A DNA stretch of 35,109 nt, from assembly GCA_002753615.1 (NCBI GenBank), contig PEAO01000026.1, positions 1 to 35,109 of the forward strand, in the 5' to 3' direction. A program made the translations under genes and the position numbers. Source of the stretch: Magnetococcales bacterium DCbin2 (lineage in GTDB: Bacteria; Pseudomonadota; Magnetococcia; Magnetococcales; UBA8363). Shown in pieces: positions 1 to 8,394 of the stretch (position 1 is its first letter; every line of letters begins with the position of its first letter). The notes below the pieces were generated by a model. That model was not told the origin of the DNA. It saw only the letters and a program-made list of their open reading frames with translations, and searched no databases.

Positions 1-2
1 CA

Positions 3-1370
3 ATGGCCCAGGCCATAGAATTGTGGCCGTTGGACAGGCTCATTCCTTATGCATCCAATGCTCGCACCCATTCGGATGCACAGATTGCCCAGGTCGCCGC
101 AAGCATGAAGGAGTTTGGTTTTACCAACCCCATCCTGGTCGATGGCAAATCTGGCATCATCGCTGGGCATTGTCGTTTGATGGCGGCTCGCAAGTTGGAC
201 CTGGATCAGGTGCCAGTCATCGTCCTTGACCATATGACCGATGCACAACGCCGGGCATATATTTTAGCCGACAATAAGCTTGCTTTGGAATCAGGATGGG
301 ACAATGACATTCTCGCAGCTGAACTGGAACGCTTACGGGATGATGGTTTTGCGCTGGATGTGATCGGATTTTCCGATGAAGAATTGGGCGATCTCTTGGA
401 TGGAATGGAAGAAAATGAAGGCGGTGCAGAGAACGAAGAAATCATTCCCGAACCACCGGCCACACCGGTCACCCATCTGGGCGATCTTTGGGTGTTGGGA
501 GATCACCGCCTTCTGTGCGGTGACAGCACCAAAGCCGAAGACGTGATACGACTCATGGATGGTAAGCGGGCAATTTTGTTTGCAACCGATCCGCCCTATC
601 TAGTCGATTACAACGGTTGTAACCATCCTCAAAGTTATGCGAAAGCTGAAGCTGCCCGTAAGAAAGCCGCCGAGAAAGGAAAAATTGTAAAGGGGTGGTC
701 GGACGGGAACAAGGACTGGTCGGATACTTATGGCCAGACATGGGATGATTCTTCTGGTGGATCAGAGCTTTACGAGAAGTTTATCCGTGCTGCCATTGAC
801 CATGCAATCGATGATCACGCGGCATGGTATTGCTGGCATGCGTCGAAAAGGCAGGCCATGCTGGAGGAAGTGTGGGAGAAAATGGGTGCCTTTGTTCACC
901 AGCAAATCATCTGGTCTAAGAACAACCCGGTTCTTACCCGAACGCATTACCTTTGGAAACATGAACCATGTTTTTACGGGTGGATTCGCGGCAACAGGCC
1001 AGCAAAGATAGAAAGCGCAGAATCCTGCTCATCTGTCTGGGAGATAAAGTCACTGGCCGGTGATGAACGCCCGGAACATCCCACGCCAAAGCCCCTGGAC
1101 TGTTTCGCCATTCCCATGAAGCAACATGTTCCTTTTGGTGGGCTGTGTTATGAACCGTTTTCTGGAAGCGGTAGCCAAATCATGGCTGGGGAAATGACCG
1201 GACGGCGGGGGTTCGCAATAGAGATTTCACCGACGTACTGCGATGTGGCGGTGAAACGATTCATCCAAGCCACAGGCAAGATCGTCTACCTGGACGGTTC
1301 GGGTGGGAAACATTTTGAAGATGTGGCGGCAGATCGAGGTATTTCGTTGGAGCCTTCCAACGCATCCTAA
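3..1370 (+). CDS. ParB-domain DNA methyltransferase (N4/N6 class), prophage-associated
   Basis: Predicted S-adenosylmethionine-dependent DNA methyltransferase joined to an N-terminal ParB/sulfiredoxin-like domain. The ParB-like part spans about residues 5-110 and carries the motif GIIAGHCRLMAAR (51-63). The methylase part runs from about 160 to 430: DPPY at 196-199 is the catalytic motif IV, HPTPKP lies at 359-364, and the cofactor-binding FSGSG at 386-390 comes after it. This order (catalytic motif before the AdoMet motif) is that of the beta-class N4-cytosine/N6-adenine enzymes. Such fusions are common next to phage terminase genes, where they probably modify phage DNA or protect it from host restriction. 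No restriction partner lies beside it, so it looks like an orphan methylase. The first ATG falls 3 bases into the window; the true start could be upstream. Confidence 0.9.
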   Translation: MAQAIELWPLDRLIPYASNARTHSDAQIAQVAASMKEFGFTNPILVDGKSGIIAGHCRLMAARKLDLDQVPVIVLDHMTDAQRRAYILADNKLALESGWDNDILAAELERLRDDGFALDVIGFSDEELGDLLDGMEENEGGAENEEIIPEPPATPVTHLGDLWVLGDHRLLCGDSTKAEDVIRLMDGKRAILFATDPPYLVDYNGCNHPQSYAKAEAARKKAAEKGKIVKGWSDGNKDWSDTYGQTWDDSSGGSELYEKFIRAAIDHAIDDHAAWYCWHASKRQAMLEEVWEKMGAFVHQQIIWSKNNPVLTRTHYLWKHEPCFYGWIRGNRPAKIESAESCSSVWEIKSLAGDERPEHPTPKPLDCFAIPMKQHVPFGGLCYEPFSGSGSQIMAGEMTGRRGFAIEISPTYCDVAVKRFIQATGKIVYLDGSGGKHFEDVAADRGISLEPSNAS

Positions 1371-1391
1371 ACAACACCCCCCCGTCGCTTT

Positions 1392-3395
1392 TTGCCCCAG
1401 GGCAATGCGCAACCACCGAATCATGATTACATGCTTGCCCTCGTGACAACGTGGAGCGGTGAACCTTATACGAGTTTAATTTCCATGAATTTTGCCACAG
1501 AATACGCATCAGCGATGGGGCGTGGATTAACGCCGGTATCACAAATGACTGTTTCCGAATGGGCAGATAAAAACAGAATTCTTTCCACTGTATCTGCGAG
1601 AGAGCCAGGGAAGTGGCGTACAAGCAGGACGCCATATCTGCGAGAGGTAATGGACTGTCTGTCAGCACTTTCACCGGTTTCGAGAGTGATATTTATGGCC
1701 GCAAGTCAGGTTGGGAAAACCGAAGTTGGTCTGAACTGGATCGGCTATATCATGGACCATGATCCAGGCCCAATTTTGATGGTACAGCCAACACTTGAGC
1801 TGGGCCGGACGTACTCCCAACAGAGGTTCTCTCCGATGGCGGAGGCAAGCCCTATCCTGAAAGGGTTGTTGAAAGATCCAAGGTCGAGAGATTCCGGCAA
1901 CACGATCTTCATGAAAGAATTTTCTGGCGGGATATTGCGGATTACTGGGTCGAACTCTGCTTCTGCACTTGCCGGGATGCCAGTGCGGTGGCTGTTTCTT
2001 GATGAAGCAGATCGATTTGAAGGGGATGTTGGTGGTGAGGGGGATGCGGTTCTGTTGGCCATCCAACGTACTGCTACATTTAGCAACCGCAAGATTTTTA
2101 TCGCTTCAACACCAACCATCAAAGGTTTTTCTCGCATTGAGAAGGCGTTTGCCGAAAGTGATCAAAGGTATTATTGGGTGCCATGCCCACACTGCGAACA
2201 ATTGCAGGTGCTTAAATGGGCGCAAATCCAGTTTCCTGATGGTAACCGGAAAGATGCGTTTTACCAATGCGCCCACTGTCACAAGCCAATATATGAACAC
2301 CAGAAAGGGCCAATGTTGGAGAACGGGAAATGGATTGCGAGTGCTGCGGGGGATGGTAAAACTGCCGGATTTCATGTTTCTGCCCTTTATAATCCTCATG
2401 GGTGGCTTTCTTGGGGGGATATAGCGGTAGAGCATGGTCAAGTTTATAAAGATCCATTCCAGTTAAAAACTTGGGTTAACACTAAACTTGGCGAAACATG
2501 GGAGGAAATCACAGAAAAACTGGACGGCGAAGGTCTGATGGATCGACGCGAGGTGTTCGGCCCGTTCCTGCCCGCAGGAGTCGTTGTCCTTACTGCTGGC
2601 ATCGATGTCCATCCAGACCGTTTAGAGGCAGAGATTGTCGGTTGGGGACGGGATGAGGAGTCCTGGTCTATCAATCACATCGTGATTTCTGGAGACCCAA
2701 CAGCTCCGACAGTTTGGGATGACCTGGACAACCTTCTGCTTTCTACATTTTCCCATTCGCGGCAGATGGACGACCTCCCCATCTTCGCTGCCGCGATTGA
2801 CACCGGCGGTGCCAACACCATGCAGGCCTATGCATTTTGCCGAGATCGGCAGGATCGAAGAGTATGGGGGATCAAAGGCATCGGCGGAATGGGCAAACCA
2901 CTCTGGCCGTTGAGGGCCAGCCGAAATAATAAGGGGCGGATTCCTCTGTTCGTCATCGGTGTCGATGCCGCCAAGGAATCGATCTACTCCCGGCTGCGCA
3001 TCAAAACCCCTGGGCCAGGGTATTGCCACTTCCCCAAGGATCGTGACGCCGAATGGTTTCGCCAATTGACGGCGGAAAAAGTAGCCACCCGTTATCTCAA
3101 AGGCCGCCCCATCAGGGAGTGGAAAAAGCCAGACAGCGCACGAAATGAGGCACTGGACTGTCGGGTTTATGCCGTGGCGGCCCTGCACGGCATGATGAAT
3201 ATGGGGTTTCGGCTGAATGTCGAGGCGGATTGGCAAGACAAGATCCCCCTCAAGGAAGGGATTGATGTTGCCGTACCCGTTGAAAGCCCGCGAATTGAGG
3301 CTTCTGAAACACCGAGGATTGTAGCTACACCACCGGCGGAAAAACCACGGTGGCTTGCTGGTAGACGCCCCGGATGGTTGGAGAGAGGAAGATAA
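1392..3395 (+). CDS. Phage terminase large subunit, GpA family
   Basis: ATPase-nuclease motor that packages phage DNA into proheads. Counting from the TTG at 1392, the ATPase region holds a Walker A-like SQVGKT (105-110) and Walker B LFLDEADRF (201-209), followed by a coupling-type IASTPT. A zinc-ribbon signature of two CxxC pairs (CPHC 265-268, CAHC 293-296) separates it from the nuclease half, which includes acidic stretches such as TAGIDVHPDRLEAE and AAIDTGG. About 630-667 residues matches the lambda GpA family. The start is uncertain: TTG 1392, ATG 1431 and ATG 1485 are all in frame and none has a good SD; conserved GpA-like sequence begins near ATG 1485. The small terminase subunit is not seen and may lie to the left. 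Confidence 0.93.
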   Translation: MPQGNAQPPNHDYMLALVTTWSGEPYTSLISMNFATEYASAMGRGLTPVSQMTVSEWADKNRILSTVSAREPGKWRTSRTPYLREVMDCLSALSPVSRVIFMAASQVGKTEVGLNWIGYIMDHDPGPILMVQPTLELGRTYSQQRFSPMAEASPILKGLLKDPRSRDSGNTIFMKEFSGGILRITGSNSASALAGMPVRWLFLDEADRFEGDVGGEGDAVLLAIQRTATFSNRKIFIASTPTIKGFSRIEKAFAESDQRYYWVPCPHCEQLQVLKWAQIQFPDGNRKDAFYQCAHCHKPIYEHQKGPMLENGKWIASAAGDGKTAGFHVSALYNPHGWLSWGDIAVEHGQVYKDPFQLKTWVNTKLGETWEEITEKLDGEGLMDRREVFGPFLPAGVVVLTAGIDVHPDRLEAEIVGWGRDEESWSINHIVISGDPTAPTVWDDLDNLLLSTFSHSRQMDDLPIFAAAIDTGGANTMQAYAFCRDRQDRRVWGIKGIGGMGKPLWPLRASRNNKGRIPLFVIGVDAAKESIYSRLRIKTPGPGYCHFPKDRDAEWFRQLTAEKVATRYLKGRPIREWKKPDSARNEALDCRVYAVAALHGMMNMGFRLNVEADWQDKIPLKEGIDVAVPVESPRIEASETPRIVATPPAEKPRWLAGRRPGWLERGR

Positions 3396-3397
3396 AC

Positions 3398-3430
3398 AAG
3401 ACTACCGCCCCATCCAGGGGCGACAGTCTT
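3398..3430. terminator. Inverted repeat between convergent genes, probable terminator
   Basis: AAGACT (3398-3403) pairs with AGTCTT (3425-3430), and an inner GCCCC/GGGGC stem closes a short loop; three mismatched bases separate the two helices. It sits exactly between the stop of the terminase gene (3395) and the stop of the reverse-strand gene (3431), where a bidirectional terminator would be expected. There is only a short run of T on either side, so the strength is uncertain. Confidence 0.45.
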
Positions 3431-3637
3431 TCAGATGCCATCGAAAAATTCTTCTTCTTCGCCTTCGACGGCCCGGTGAAGTGCAGTTTTGATGCGGGCG
3501 CGGGCGATTCTGTGAGCAATCTGGGTATCGCGAGCTTGGGCTTTTTTGCTTTTCCGGTTTCTGAAACTATCGCTTGGAAATTTATCGTGCCCGGGGCAAC
3601 ACCCACGGTCTTTATTGCGCACTCCGTAAGGTTTCAT
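3431..3637 (-). CDS. Small basic phage protein on the reverse strand, unknown function
   Basis: Predicted 68-residue protein beginning MKPYGVRNKDRGCCPGHDKF. It is rich in Arg, Lys and His, contains a CC pair, and ends in an acidic patch (EGEEEEFF). The start is well supported: AAGGAGG (3646-3652 on the complementary strand) lies about 8 bases before the ATG at 3637. I recall similar small proteins (the pattern CCPGHD followed by a basic helix) from other phage genomes, always of unknown function; that is memory, not a search. It is the only convincing gene opposing the structural operon, so it needs its own promoter and may be expressed at a different time or in the lysogen. A nucleic-acid-binding role is guessed from charge only. 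Confidence 0.7.
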   Translation of the reverse strand: MKPYGVRNKDRGCCPGHDKFPSDSFRNRKSKKAQARDTQIAHRIARARIKTALHRAVEGEEEEFFDGI

Positions 3638-3776
3638 GGTTTGATCCTCCTTCGTGGCCGATGTGATGACCACATGAAGCCATTAAAGGCGGATACATAT
3701 CAAGCAGATAAAGAAAATTTTTAATGTTTTTCCATGTCCGGGAACCAAGCTGTCCTGGACGGTTGGAGAGGAACAA

Positions 3777-3980
3777 ATGGCTTTCACACAAACCGAACTT
3801 GATGAACTCAAACAGGCCTACGCCTCCGGTGCCCTTCGTGTCGTTCATGAAGGGAAAACGGTGGAATACGGGTCGGAGGCTGACCTGTTGCGCCGGATTC
3901 GCATGGTTGAGAACGATTTAAGGACTACCACTGGCCAGAGTGTACCAAACGTCAGCTTTGCCAGCTTTTCCAGAGGTTAA
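3777..3980 (+). CDS. gpW-like head-tail joining protein
   Basis: 67 residues, beginning MAFTQTELDELKQAYASGAL and continuing with a VHEGKTVEYGSEADLLRRI pattern. This matches the lambda gpW fold type: an N-terminal helix, a short beta hairpin with the sequence T-V-E-Y, then a second helix. gpW-like proteins bind below the portal and prepare filled heads for tail joining. Length (gpW is 68 residues) and position, directly before the portal gene, agree. GGAGAGGA (3765-3772) is a clear SD for the ATG at 3777. The portal ATG follows 5 bases after its stop, so the two genes are probably translated together. Confidence 0.85.
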   Translation: MAFTQTELDELKQAYASGALRVVHEGKTVEYGSEADLLRRIRMVENDLRTTTGQSVPNVSFASFSRG

Positions 3981-3985
3981 TTCGA

Positions 3986-5437
3986 ATGAACATCCTGGAT
4001 CGCATTGTGGCGGCCATCTCGCCTGAGAGTGGCCTGCGCCGTGTTCGGGCAAGGGGGGCCATCGATGTTTTGCGTCGTGAATACGATGGTGCCAAGACTG
4101 GCCGTCGTACCGACGGGTGGATAACTCCTGGCAATGATGCAAATGCGGAAATCGCCATCGCCTCCACCCGGTTGCGTAATCGATCCAGAGACTTGGTGAG
4201 AAACAACCCGTTTGCCGCCAAGGCGGTCATCACCTACGCATCGAGCATGGTCGGTTCCGGTATTCGTCCCAGACCAAAAGCTGAATCAAAAGCTTTGGAC
4301 GCAAAGGTTACCAGTTTGTGGGAGGAGTTTTCCAACCAATGTGATGCTGATGGGCGCACCAACTTTTATGGCCTCCAAACCCTGATGGTTCGCAGTATGG
4401 TGGAAAGCGGTGAGTGTCTCCTCCAGATGATCAATCGCCCCACATCCTTTGGGCTGGCTGTACCCCTTCAATTGAGGGTGCTGGAGTGTGACCACCTGGA
4501 CATTTCCCGTGATCGGAATTTGCCAGATGGTGGTTTTATCCAGCAGGGAATCGAATTTGACGCCTATGGCAGTCGGGTGGCTTATTGGCTTTACCCGCAA
4601 CACCCAGGGGCATCCAACATCACCGCCAAAACGGTAAGCATTCGTGTTCCTGCGTCGGACGTGGTTCACCTTTTTGACCGGATGCGTCCTGGGCAAAACC
4701 GGGGCGTCACCTGGTTTGCACCGGCGTTGCTGAGGATGCGTGATCTGGACGACTACGACGAAGCAGAGTTGATGCGGAAAAAGATTGAAGCCTGTTTCGT
4801 CGGTTTCGTCATCAACGCCGATCCCAACCAGTCTTTGACCCAGGTAAGAAAAGAAGCTGATGAAAAACGGGTCGAGATGTTTGAACCGGGCATGGTGTCG
4901 TATCTGCCGCCAGGGAAAGATATCCGCTTCGGCGCACCGGCAACCACCTCTGGCTATGTCGAATACATGCGCTGGCATTTTCATGCGGTGTCGGCGGCCC
5001 TGGGGTTGACCTACGAATTGCTGACGGGGGATCTCTCCCAGGTCAACTATTCTTCCCTTCGGGCAGGACTCATCGAATTTCGCCGCCGAATTGATGCCAT
5101 GCAACGGCAGGTGCTGGTTCCACAACTTTGCAATCCGGTTTGGAACAGGTTTTTATCAACGGCCCAAGCCGCTGGCTTGCTGGGTAACGGCAAGATCAGA
5201 ACCCAGTGGACACCACCCAGATTTGAAGCAGTCGATCCGCAAAAAGATACCATGGGTGAGATCCTCATGATTCGTGCTGGATTGATGTCTCTTGCTGAGG
5301 GAATCGCTCGCCAGGGATATGATCCCGATGTTGTAACGGCTGAATTTGCTTCTATGAACAAGGTCTTGGATCAACTGGGCCTTACCCTCGATACTGATCC
5401 CAGGAAGTCTACCCGCAACGGGCAACAAAAACAGTAG
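3986..5437 (+). CDS. Phage portal protein, lambda GpB family
   Basis: 483-residue portal, the dodecameric ring at one head vertex through which DNA is packaged and ejected. Family features seen: an N-terminal RTDGWITPGNDANAEI segment followed by RSRDLVRNNPFAAKAV, the region VRSMVESGECLLQMI, the central LRVLECDHLD and the later YSSLRAGLIEFRRRIDAMQ segment, all typical of GpB-type portals. It follows the gpW-like gene by 5 bases and precedes the protease/capsid gene by 24 bases, the standard order for this head module. The last ~40 residues, after the SMNKVLDQLGL stretch, are polar and probably flexible. Confidence 0.93.
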   Translation: MNILDRIVAAISPESGLRRVRARGAIDVLRREYDGAKTGRRTDGWITPGNDANAEIAIASTRLRNRSRDLVRNNPFAAKAVITYASSMVGSGIRPRPKAESKALDAKVTSLWEEFSNQCDADGRTNFYGLQTLMVRSMVESGECLLQMINRPTSFGLAVPLQLRVLECDHLDISRDRNLPDGGFIQQGIEFDAYGSRVAYWLYPQHPGASNITAKTVSIRVPASDVVHLFDRMRPGQNRGVTWFAPALLRMRDLDDYDEAELMRKKIEACFVGFVINADPNQSLTQVRKEADEKRVEMFEPGMVSYLPPGKDIRFGAPATTSGYVEYMRWHFHAVSAALGLTYELLTGDLSQVNYSSLRAGLIEFRRRIDAMQRQVLVPQLCNPVWNRFLSTAQAAGLLGNGKIRTQWTPPRFEAVDPQKDTMGEILMIRAGLMSLAEGIARQGYDPDVVTAEFASMNKVLDQLGLTLDTDPRKSTRNGQQKQ

Positions 5438-5461
5438 AAACAAACCACCGGAGAAAAAGAG

Positions 5462-7552
5462 ATGGAAAAAATGGTTGACCTGCCTACGCAGGTCCGATCG
5501 GCGAGTTTCGTCCCGGAAACAGTCAATGCCGATGCGCGTACCGTTGAAATGGTCTGGTCCACTGGGGCCACGGTGCGTCGAAGGGATTGGATGTCTGGCC
5601 AGAGTTACGACGAGACCCTTTCCATGGATCCAGCCCATGTTCGTCTTGGCCGTCTCAACGGTGGGGCACCACTGCTAAACAGCCACCAGGCATCGGCTCT
5701 CGATGATGTCATCGGCGTTGTAGACCGGGCATGGATTACTCCCGGAACCAACGGCTACGAAGGTCGGGCCACTGTGCGGTTTTCACAACGAGAGGATGTG
5801 GTTCCAATTTTTAAGGATGTTAAGGACGGGATTCTGCGCAATGTTTCGGTTGCCTATACCGTCCACAAATACGAAATCACTGAAGAAAGAGGAAAGATCC
5901 CAGTCTGGCGGGCGGTGGATTGGTCGCCGCTGGAGTTGTCTGCCGTTCCGATTGGTGCCGATCCGGGTGCTGGTTTCCGCTCAACCGAACCCAAAACAAA
6001 CACATGTCAAATGATCAAGATCAGAGGAGCAGAAATGTCAGATCAAGCCAAACCCCCTGCTGAAGTGGCGACAGATTCTGCCGCCGATATTACCACCCGT
6101 CAGGCGACACAACCCAGAGGAACCGACATGCCCGACCCAGTGAAACCAAAAGAGGAGACGGTAGAAAAACCTGCTGATTCCGTTCCTCATGCCCGTTCCA
6201 CCACCGTTGTCAAACCCGATGAAACACCTGCCCAAACGCGCTCTGTTTCCATGGATGAAACAGACAACATGATCAGACAGGCGTTGGCCGCTGAACGCAA
6301 ACGGCTGTCGGACATTTACGATGCCCAGGAGAAGCTCAAAGTGGACCGCTCTTTTGCAGACAAGTTGGTAAAAGATGGCGTCAGCCTGGACGATGCTCGC
6401 AGGAGCCTCATTGATGAGGCTGCCCGACGTTCCATTGGCACCGGTGAGATCCAAAATCATGTGGTCACGGTCGGCCAGGATGAAAAAACTACCCGCAATG
6501 CGGCGGTGGAAAACGCTTTACTGCATCGTTTTGATCCAACCAACCACAAACTTACTGATGCCGCCCGGGAGTGGCGCGGGTTAACGTTGTTGGAAATGGC
6601 CAGGACATTTTTGGAGAGGGACAACCATCGTGTAACCAATGGCCTTTCACGGTATGAGTTAGCCACCAGGGCATTGCATACCAATTCGGATTTTCCCAAT
6701 ATCCTGGCCAACGTGGCCAATAAAACCCTGCGTACCGCCTATGAGGCAGCCCCACGTACATTCCAGCCTTTCTGCCGTCAAGTGACCGCCAACGACTTCA
6801 AAGCCATGACTCGGGTGCAGTTGGGAGAGGCCCCAGCCCTGGAAAAGGTCAACGAAGGTGGCGAATACAAGCGTGGTCCCATGGGTGAGGGAAAAGAATC
6901 CTACCGGGTGGAGACGTATGGAAAGATCATTTCCATCTCTCGGCAGGTTCTGGTCAACGATGATTTGAATGCGTTCACCCGTATCCCGCAATTGTTTGGG
7001 GTAGCGGCAGCCAATCTGGAAAGTGATGTTATCTGGGGCATCATCACATCGAACCCGAACATGGGCGATGGCGTGGCCCTTTTCCATGCCAATCACAAGA
7101 ACTTGGCGGCGGCTGGTGCCACCATTTCGGTTGCATCTCTCGCTGCTGCCCGCAAAGCAATGGCTGTCCAAACCGGGTTGGATGGCACGACAGTCCTCAA
7201 TGTTCGTCCCGCATTTATCCTTGTCCCTGCTGCATTGGAGGTTACTGCTGAACAGCTTTTGGCAGTGAATTTGTTCCCAGCCAAATCTGTTGACGTGGTC
7301 ACTCCATCAATTCGTTCGTTGGTGGTCATCGCCGAGCCGCGTTTGGACGCATCCAACGATAAAACTTGGTATTTATCTGCGACTCCAAACATGATCGATA
7401 CCATCGAATATGCCTATTTGGAGGGTCAGACTGGTGTCTACATCGAAACCCGCATGGGCTTTGAGGTGGATGGCGTGGAGATCAAGGCTCGTTTGGACTT
7501 TGGGGCCAAGGCCATCGACTGGCGTGGGTTCTTCAAAAATCCTGGCGCGTAG
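5462..7552 (+). CDS. Prohead protease / major capsid protein fusion
   Basis: A 696-residue polyprotein. Residues 1-170 form an HK97-type prohead protease (peptidase U35-like): LLNSH with candidate catalytic His75, RNVSVAY with Ser129, and the ELSAVPIGADPGA end. Residues about 190-340 are Pro/Glu/Lys-rich, then helical, as expected for a scaffold or delta domain. From about 350 to the end is a Mu gpT/HK97-fold major capsid protein, with the blocks TANDFKAMTRVQLGEAP and RMGFEVDGVEIKARLDFGAKAIDWR. The protease presumably cuts itself and the scaffold away after assembly. The fusion leaves no separate capsid gene, so capsid protein must come from cleavage or internal starts (see 6025-6130). GGAGAAAAAG before ATG 5462 supports the start. 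Confidence 0.92.
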   Translation: MEKMVDLPTQVRSASFVPETVNADARTVEMVWSTGATVRRRDWMSGQSYDETLSMDPAHVRLGRLNGGAPLLNSHQASALDDVIGVVDRAWITPGTNGYEGRATVRFSQREDVVPIFKDVKDGILRNVSVAYTVHKYEITEERGKIPVWRAVDWSPLELSAVPIGADPGAGFRSTEPKTNTCQMIKIRGAEMSDQAKPPAEVATDSAADITTRQATQPRGTDMPDPVKPKEETVEKPADSVPHARSTTVVKPDETPAQTRSVSMDETDNMIRQALAAERKRLSDIYDAQEKLKVDRSFADKLVKDGVSLDDARRSLIDEAARRSIGTGEIQNHVVTVGQDEKTTRNAAVENALLHRFDPTNHKLTDAAREWRGLTLLEMARTFLERDNHRVTNGLSRYELATRALHTNSDFPNILANVANKTLRTAYEAAPRTFQPFCRQVTANDFKAMTRVQLGEAPALEKVNEGGEYKRGPMGEGKESYRVETYGKIISISRQVLVNDDLNAFTRIPQLFGVAAANLESDVIWGIITSNPNMGDGVALFHANHKNLAAAGATISVASLAAARKAMAVQTGLDGTTVLNVRPAFILVPAALEVTAEQLLAVNLFPAKSVDVVTPSIRSLVVIAEPRLDASNDKTWYLSATPNMIDTIEYAYLEGQTGVYIETRMGFEVDGVEIKARLDFGAKAIDWRGFFKNPGA
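6025..6130 (+). promoter_or_regulatory. Two internal SD-ATG pairs inside the protease/capsid gene
   Basis: AGGAG (6025-6029) lies 5 bases before an in-frame ATG at 6035 (residue 192), and AGAGGA (6116-6121) lies 6 bases before an in-frame ATG at 6128 (residue 223). Both fall just after the protease domain and before the scaffold/capsid part. They could initiate a protease-free scaffold-capsid product, like lambda Nu3 made inside gene C. The sites are seen directly; their use is inferred. Confidence 0.5.
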
Positions 7553-7618
7553 GCAGGATTCGTTTGACGTAGCGGTTTTTTCCTCCTCCGCACACATCAT
7601 AACCATGAGGATATAACC

Positions 7619-7963
7619 ATGAAAACTTGGAGTCAATCCGGCGACACCGTTACGGTAGTTGCACCTGCCGACATCAATAGCGGCGAGGGCCTGATGATCG
7701 GTGTCTTGTTTGGCGTGGCAGTTTCCACCGCAACCAGCGGATCCGATTTGGAAATTTGTACTACCGGTGTGGTGGATCTGCCCAAGGCATCCGGTGCCAT
7801 CACCCAGGGGGCAAAGGTCTATTGGGATAACACCGCCAAGGTTGTCACCACCACGGCAACCAGTAACACCCTGATCGGCTGTGCCATTGTGGCTGCTGCC
7901 GTTGGGGATGCTGCCGTTGGGGATGCTACTGCCAGGGTACGCCTGAACGGAGTGGTGGTGTGA
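7619..7963 (+). CDS. DUF2190-type capsid decoration protein
   Basis: 114 residues, rich in Val, Thr, Ala and Gly. The pattern GDTVTVVAPADINSGEGLMI, then FGVAVSTATSG, GVVDLPKASG and a late VYWDN segment is that of the DUF2190 family, small beta proteins that coat or cement the outer capsid next to the major capsid gene. AGGAT upstream of the ATG at 7619 is a reasonable SD. Near the end, the 15-base unit GCTGCCGTTGGGGAT occurs twice in tandem (7895-7924), giving AAVGDAAVGD. The stop shares the bases GTGA with the start of the next gene, so the two are translationally coupled. Confidence 0.85.
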   Translation: MKTWSQSGDTVTVVAPADINSGEGLMIGVLFGVAVSTATSGSDLEICTTGVVDLPKASGAITQGAKVYWDNTAKVVTTTATSNTLIGCAIVAAAVGDAAVGDATARVRLNGVVV

Positions 7964-8325
7964 GTACATGGAGCAAGATGCTGACGCTCTTGAACCGTCC
8001 CTGTTTCAACACTTTCAGCGTCCCGGTTGTTTATACGCCATCTCTGAAAAACGGGACGAAGTTGGCTGGTACTCCCATCAATCTGATGGGCATTTTTGAT
8101 GAAAAACGTGAAACCATTTCTCTGATGGGGGGTGGTGACATGGATGCTGTCATTCCCCGCTCTGTTTTGGAAATCCGGATTGCAGATTTGGGCACCAACC
8201 CCATGGCTGGTGATGATGTTTCCATCAATGGGGTGCCGTATCGGGTGTTGGAGGTTCAGCCTGATGGCATGGGCCTGGCGGTTCTGATGCTTAACCGGCA
8301 GCAAGATCCGTTTGCGGGTCTTTGA
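7960..8325 (+). CDS. Head-tail attachment / head completion protein
   Basis: 121 residues from a GTG at 7960 that overlaps the previous stop (GTGA). The core reads VLEIRIADLGTNPMAGDDVSINGVPYRVLEVQPDG, a small beta-barrel pattern (GD.V.I.G..Y.V..V..DG...) seen in lambda gpFII-like and other head-tail joining proteins. In assembly it would sit between the gpW-like layer and the tail. Placement right after the capsid and decoration genes supports this. The sequence is too short to decide between head completion and tail connector subfamilies. Confidence 0.7.
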   Translation: MSTWSKMLTLLNRPCFNTFSVPVVYTPSLKNGTKLAGTPINLMGIFDEKRETISLMGGGDMDAVIPRSVLEIRIADLGTNPMAGDDVSINGVPYRVLEVQPDGMGLAVLMLNRQQDPFAGL

Positions 8326-8354
8326 AGATCTTTGGGTCATTTCCGCTTATTTCC

Positions 8355-8377
8355 AACGCGCCCAGTGCGCGTTTTTT
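8355..8377 (+). terminator. Rho-independent terminator inside the late region
   Basis: AACGCGC (8355-8361), loop CCAGT, GCGCGTT (8367-8373), then a run of six T ending at 8377. This is a classical intrinsic terminator shape, 30 bases after the stop of the head-tail attachment gene and 18 bases before the next start. As transcription must continue into the tail genes, it probably attenuates rather than ends the late transcript, unless the phage uses antitermination. Confidence 0.75.
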
Positions 8378-8394
8378 CGTTTCTGGAGTCAACG

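Noticed and set aside
3374-3724. 116-codon forward frame between terminase and the gpW-like gene
   Set aside because: It starts inside terminase without an SD and is antisense to the better-supported reverse gene at 3431-3637.
4286-5125. 279-codon reverse-strand frame inside the portal gene
   Set aside because: Antisense to the portal protein, with no recognisable domain.
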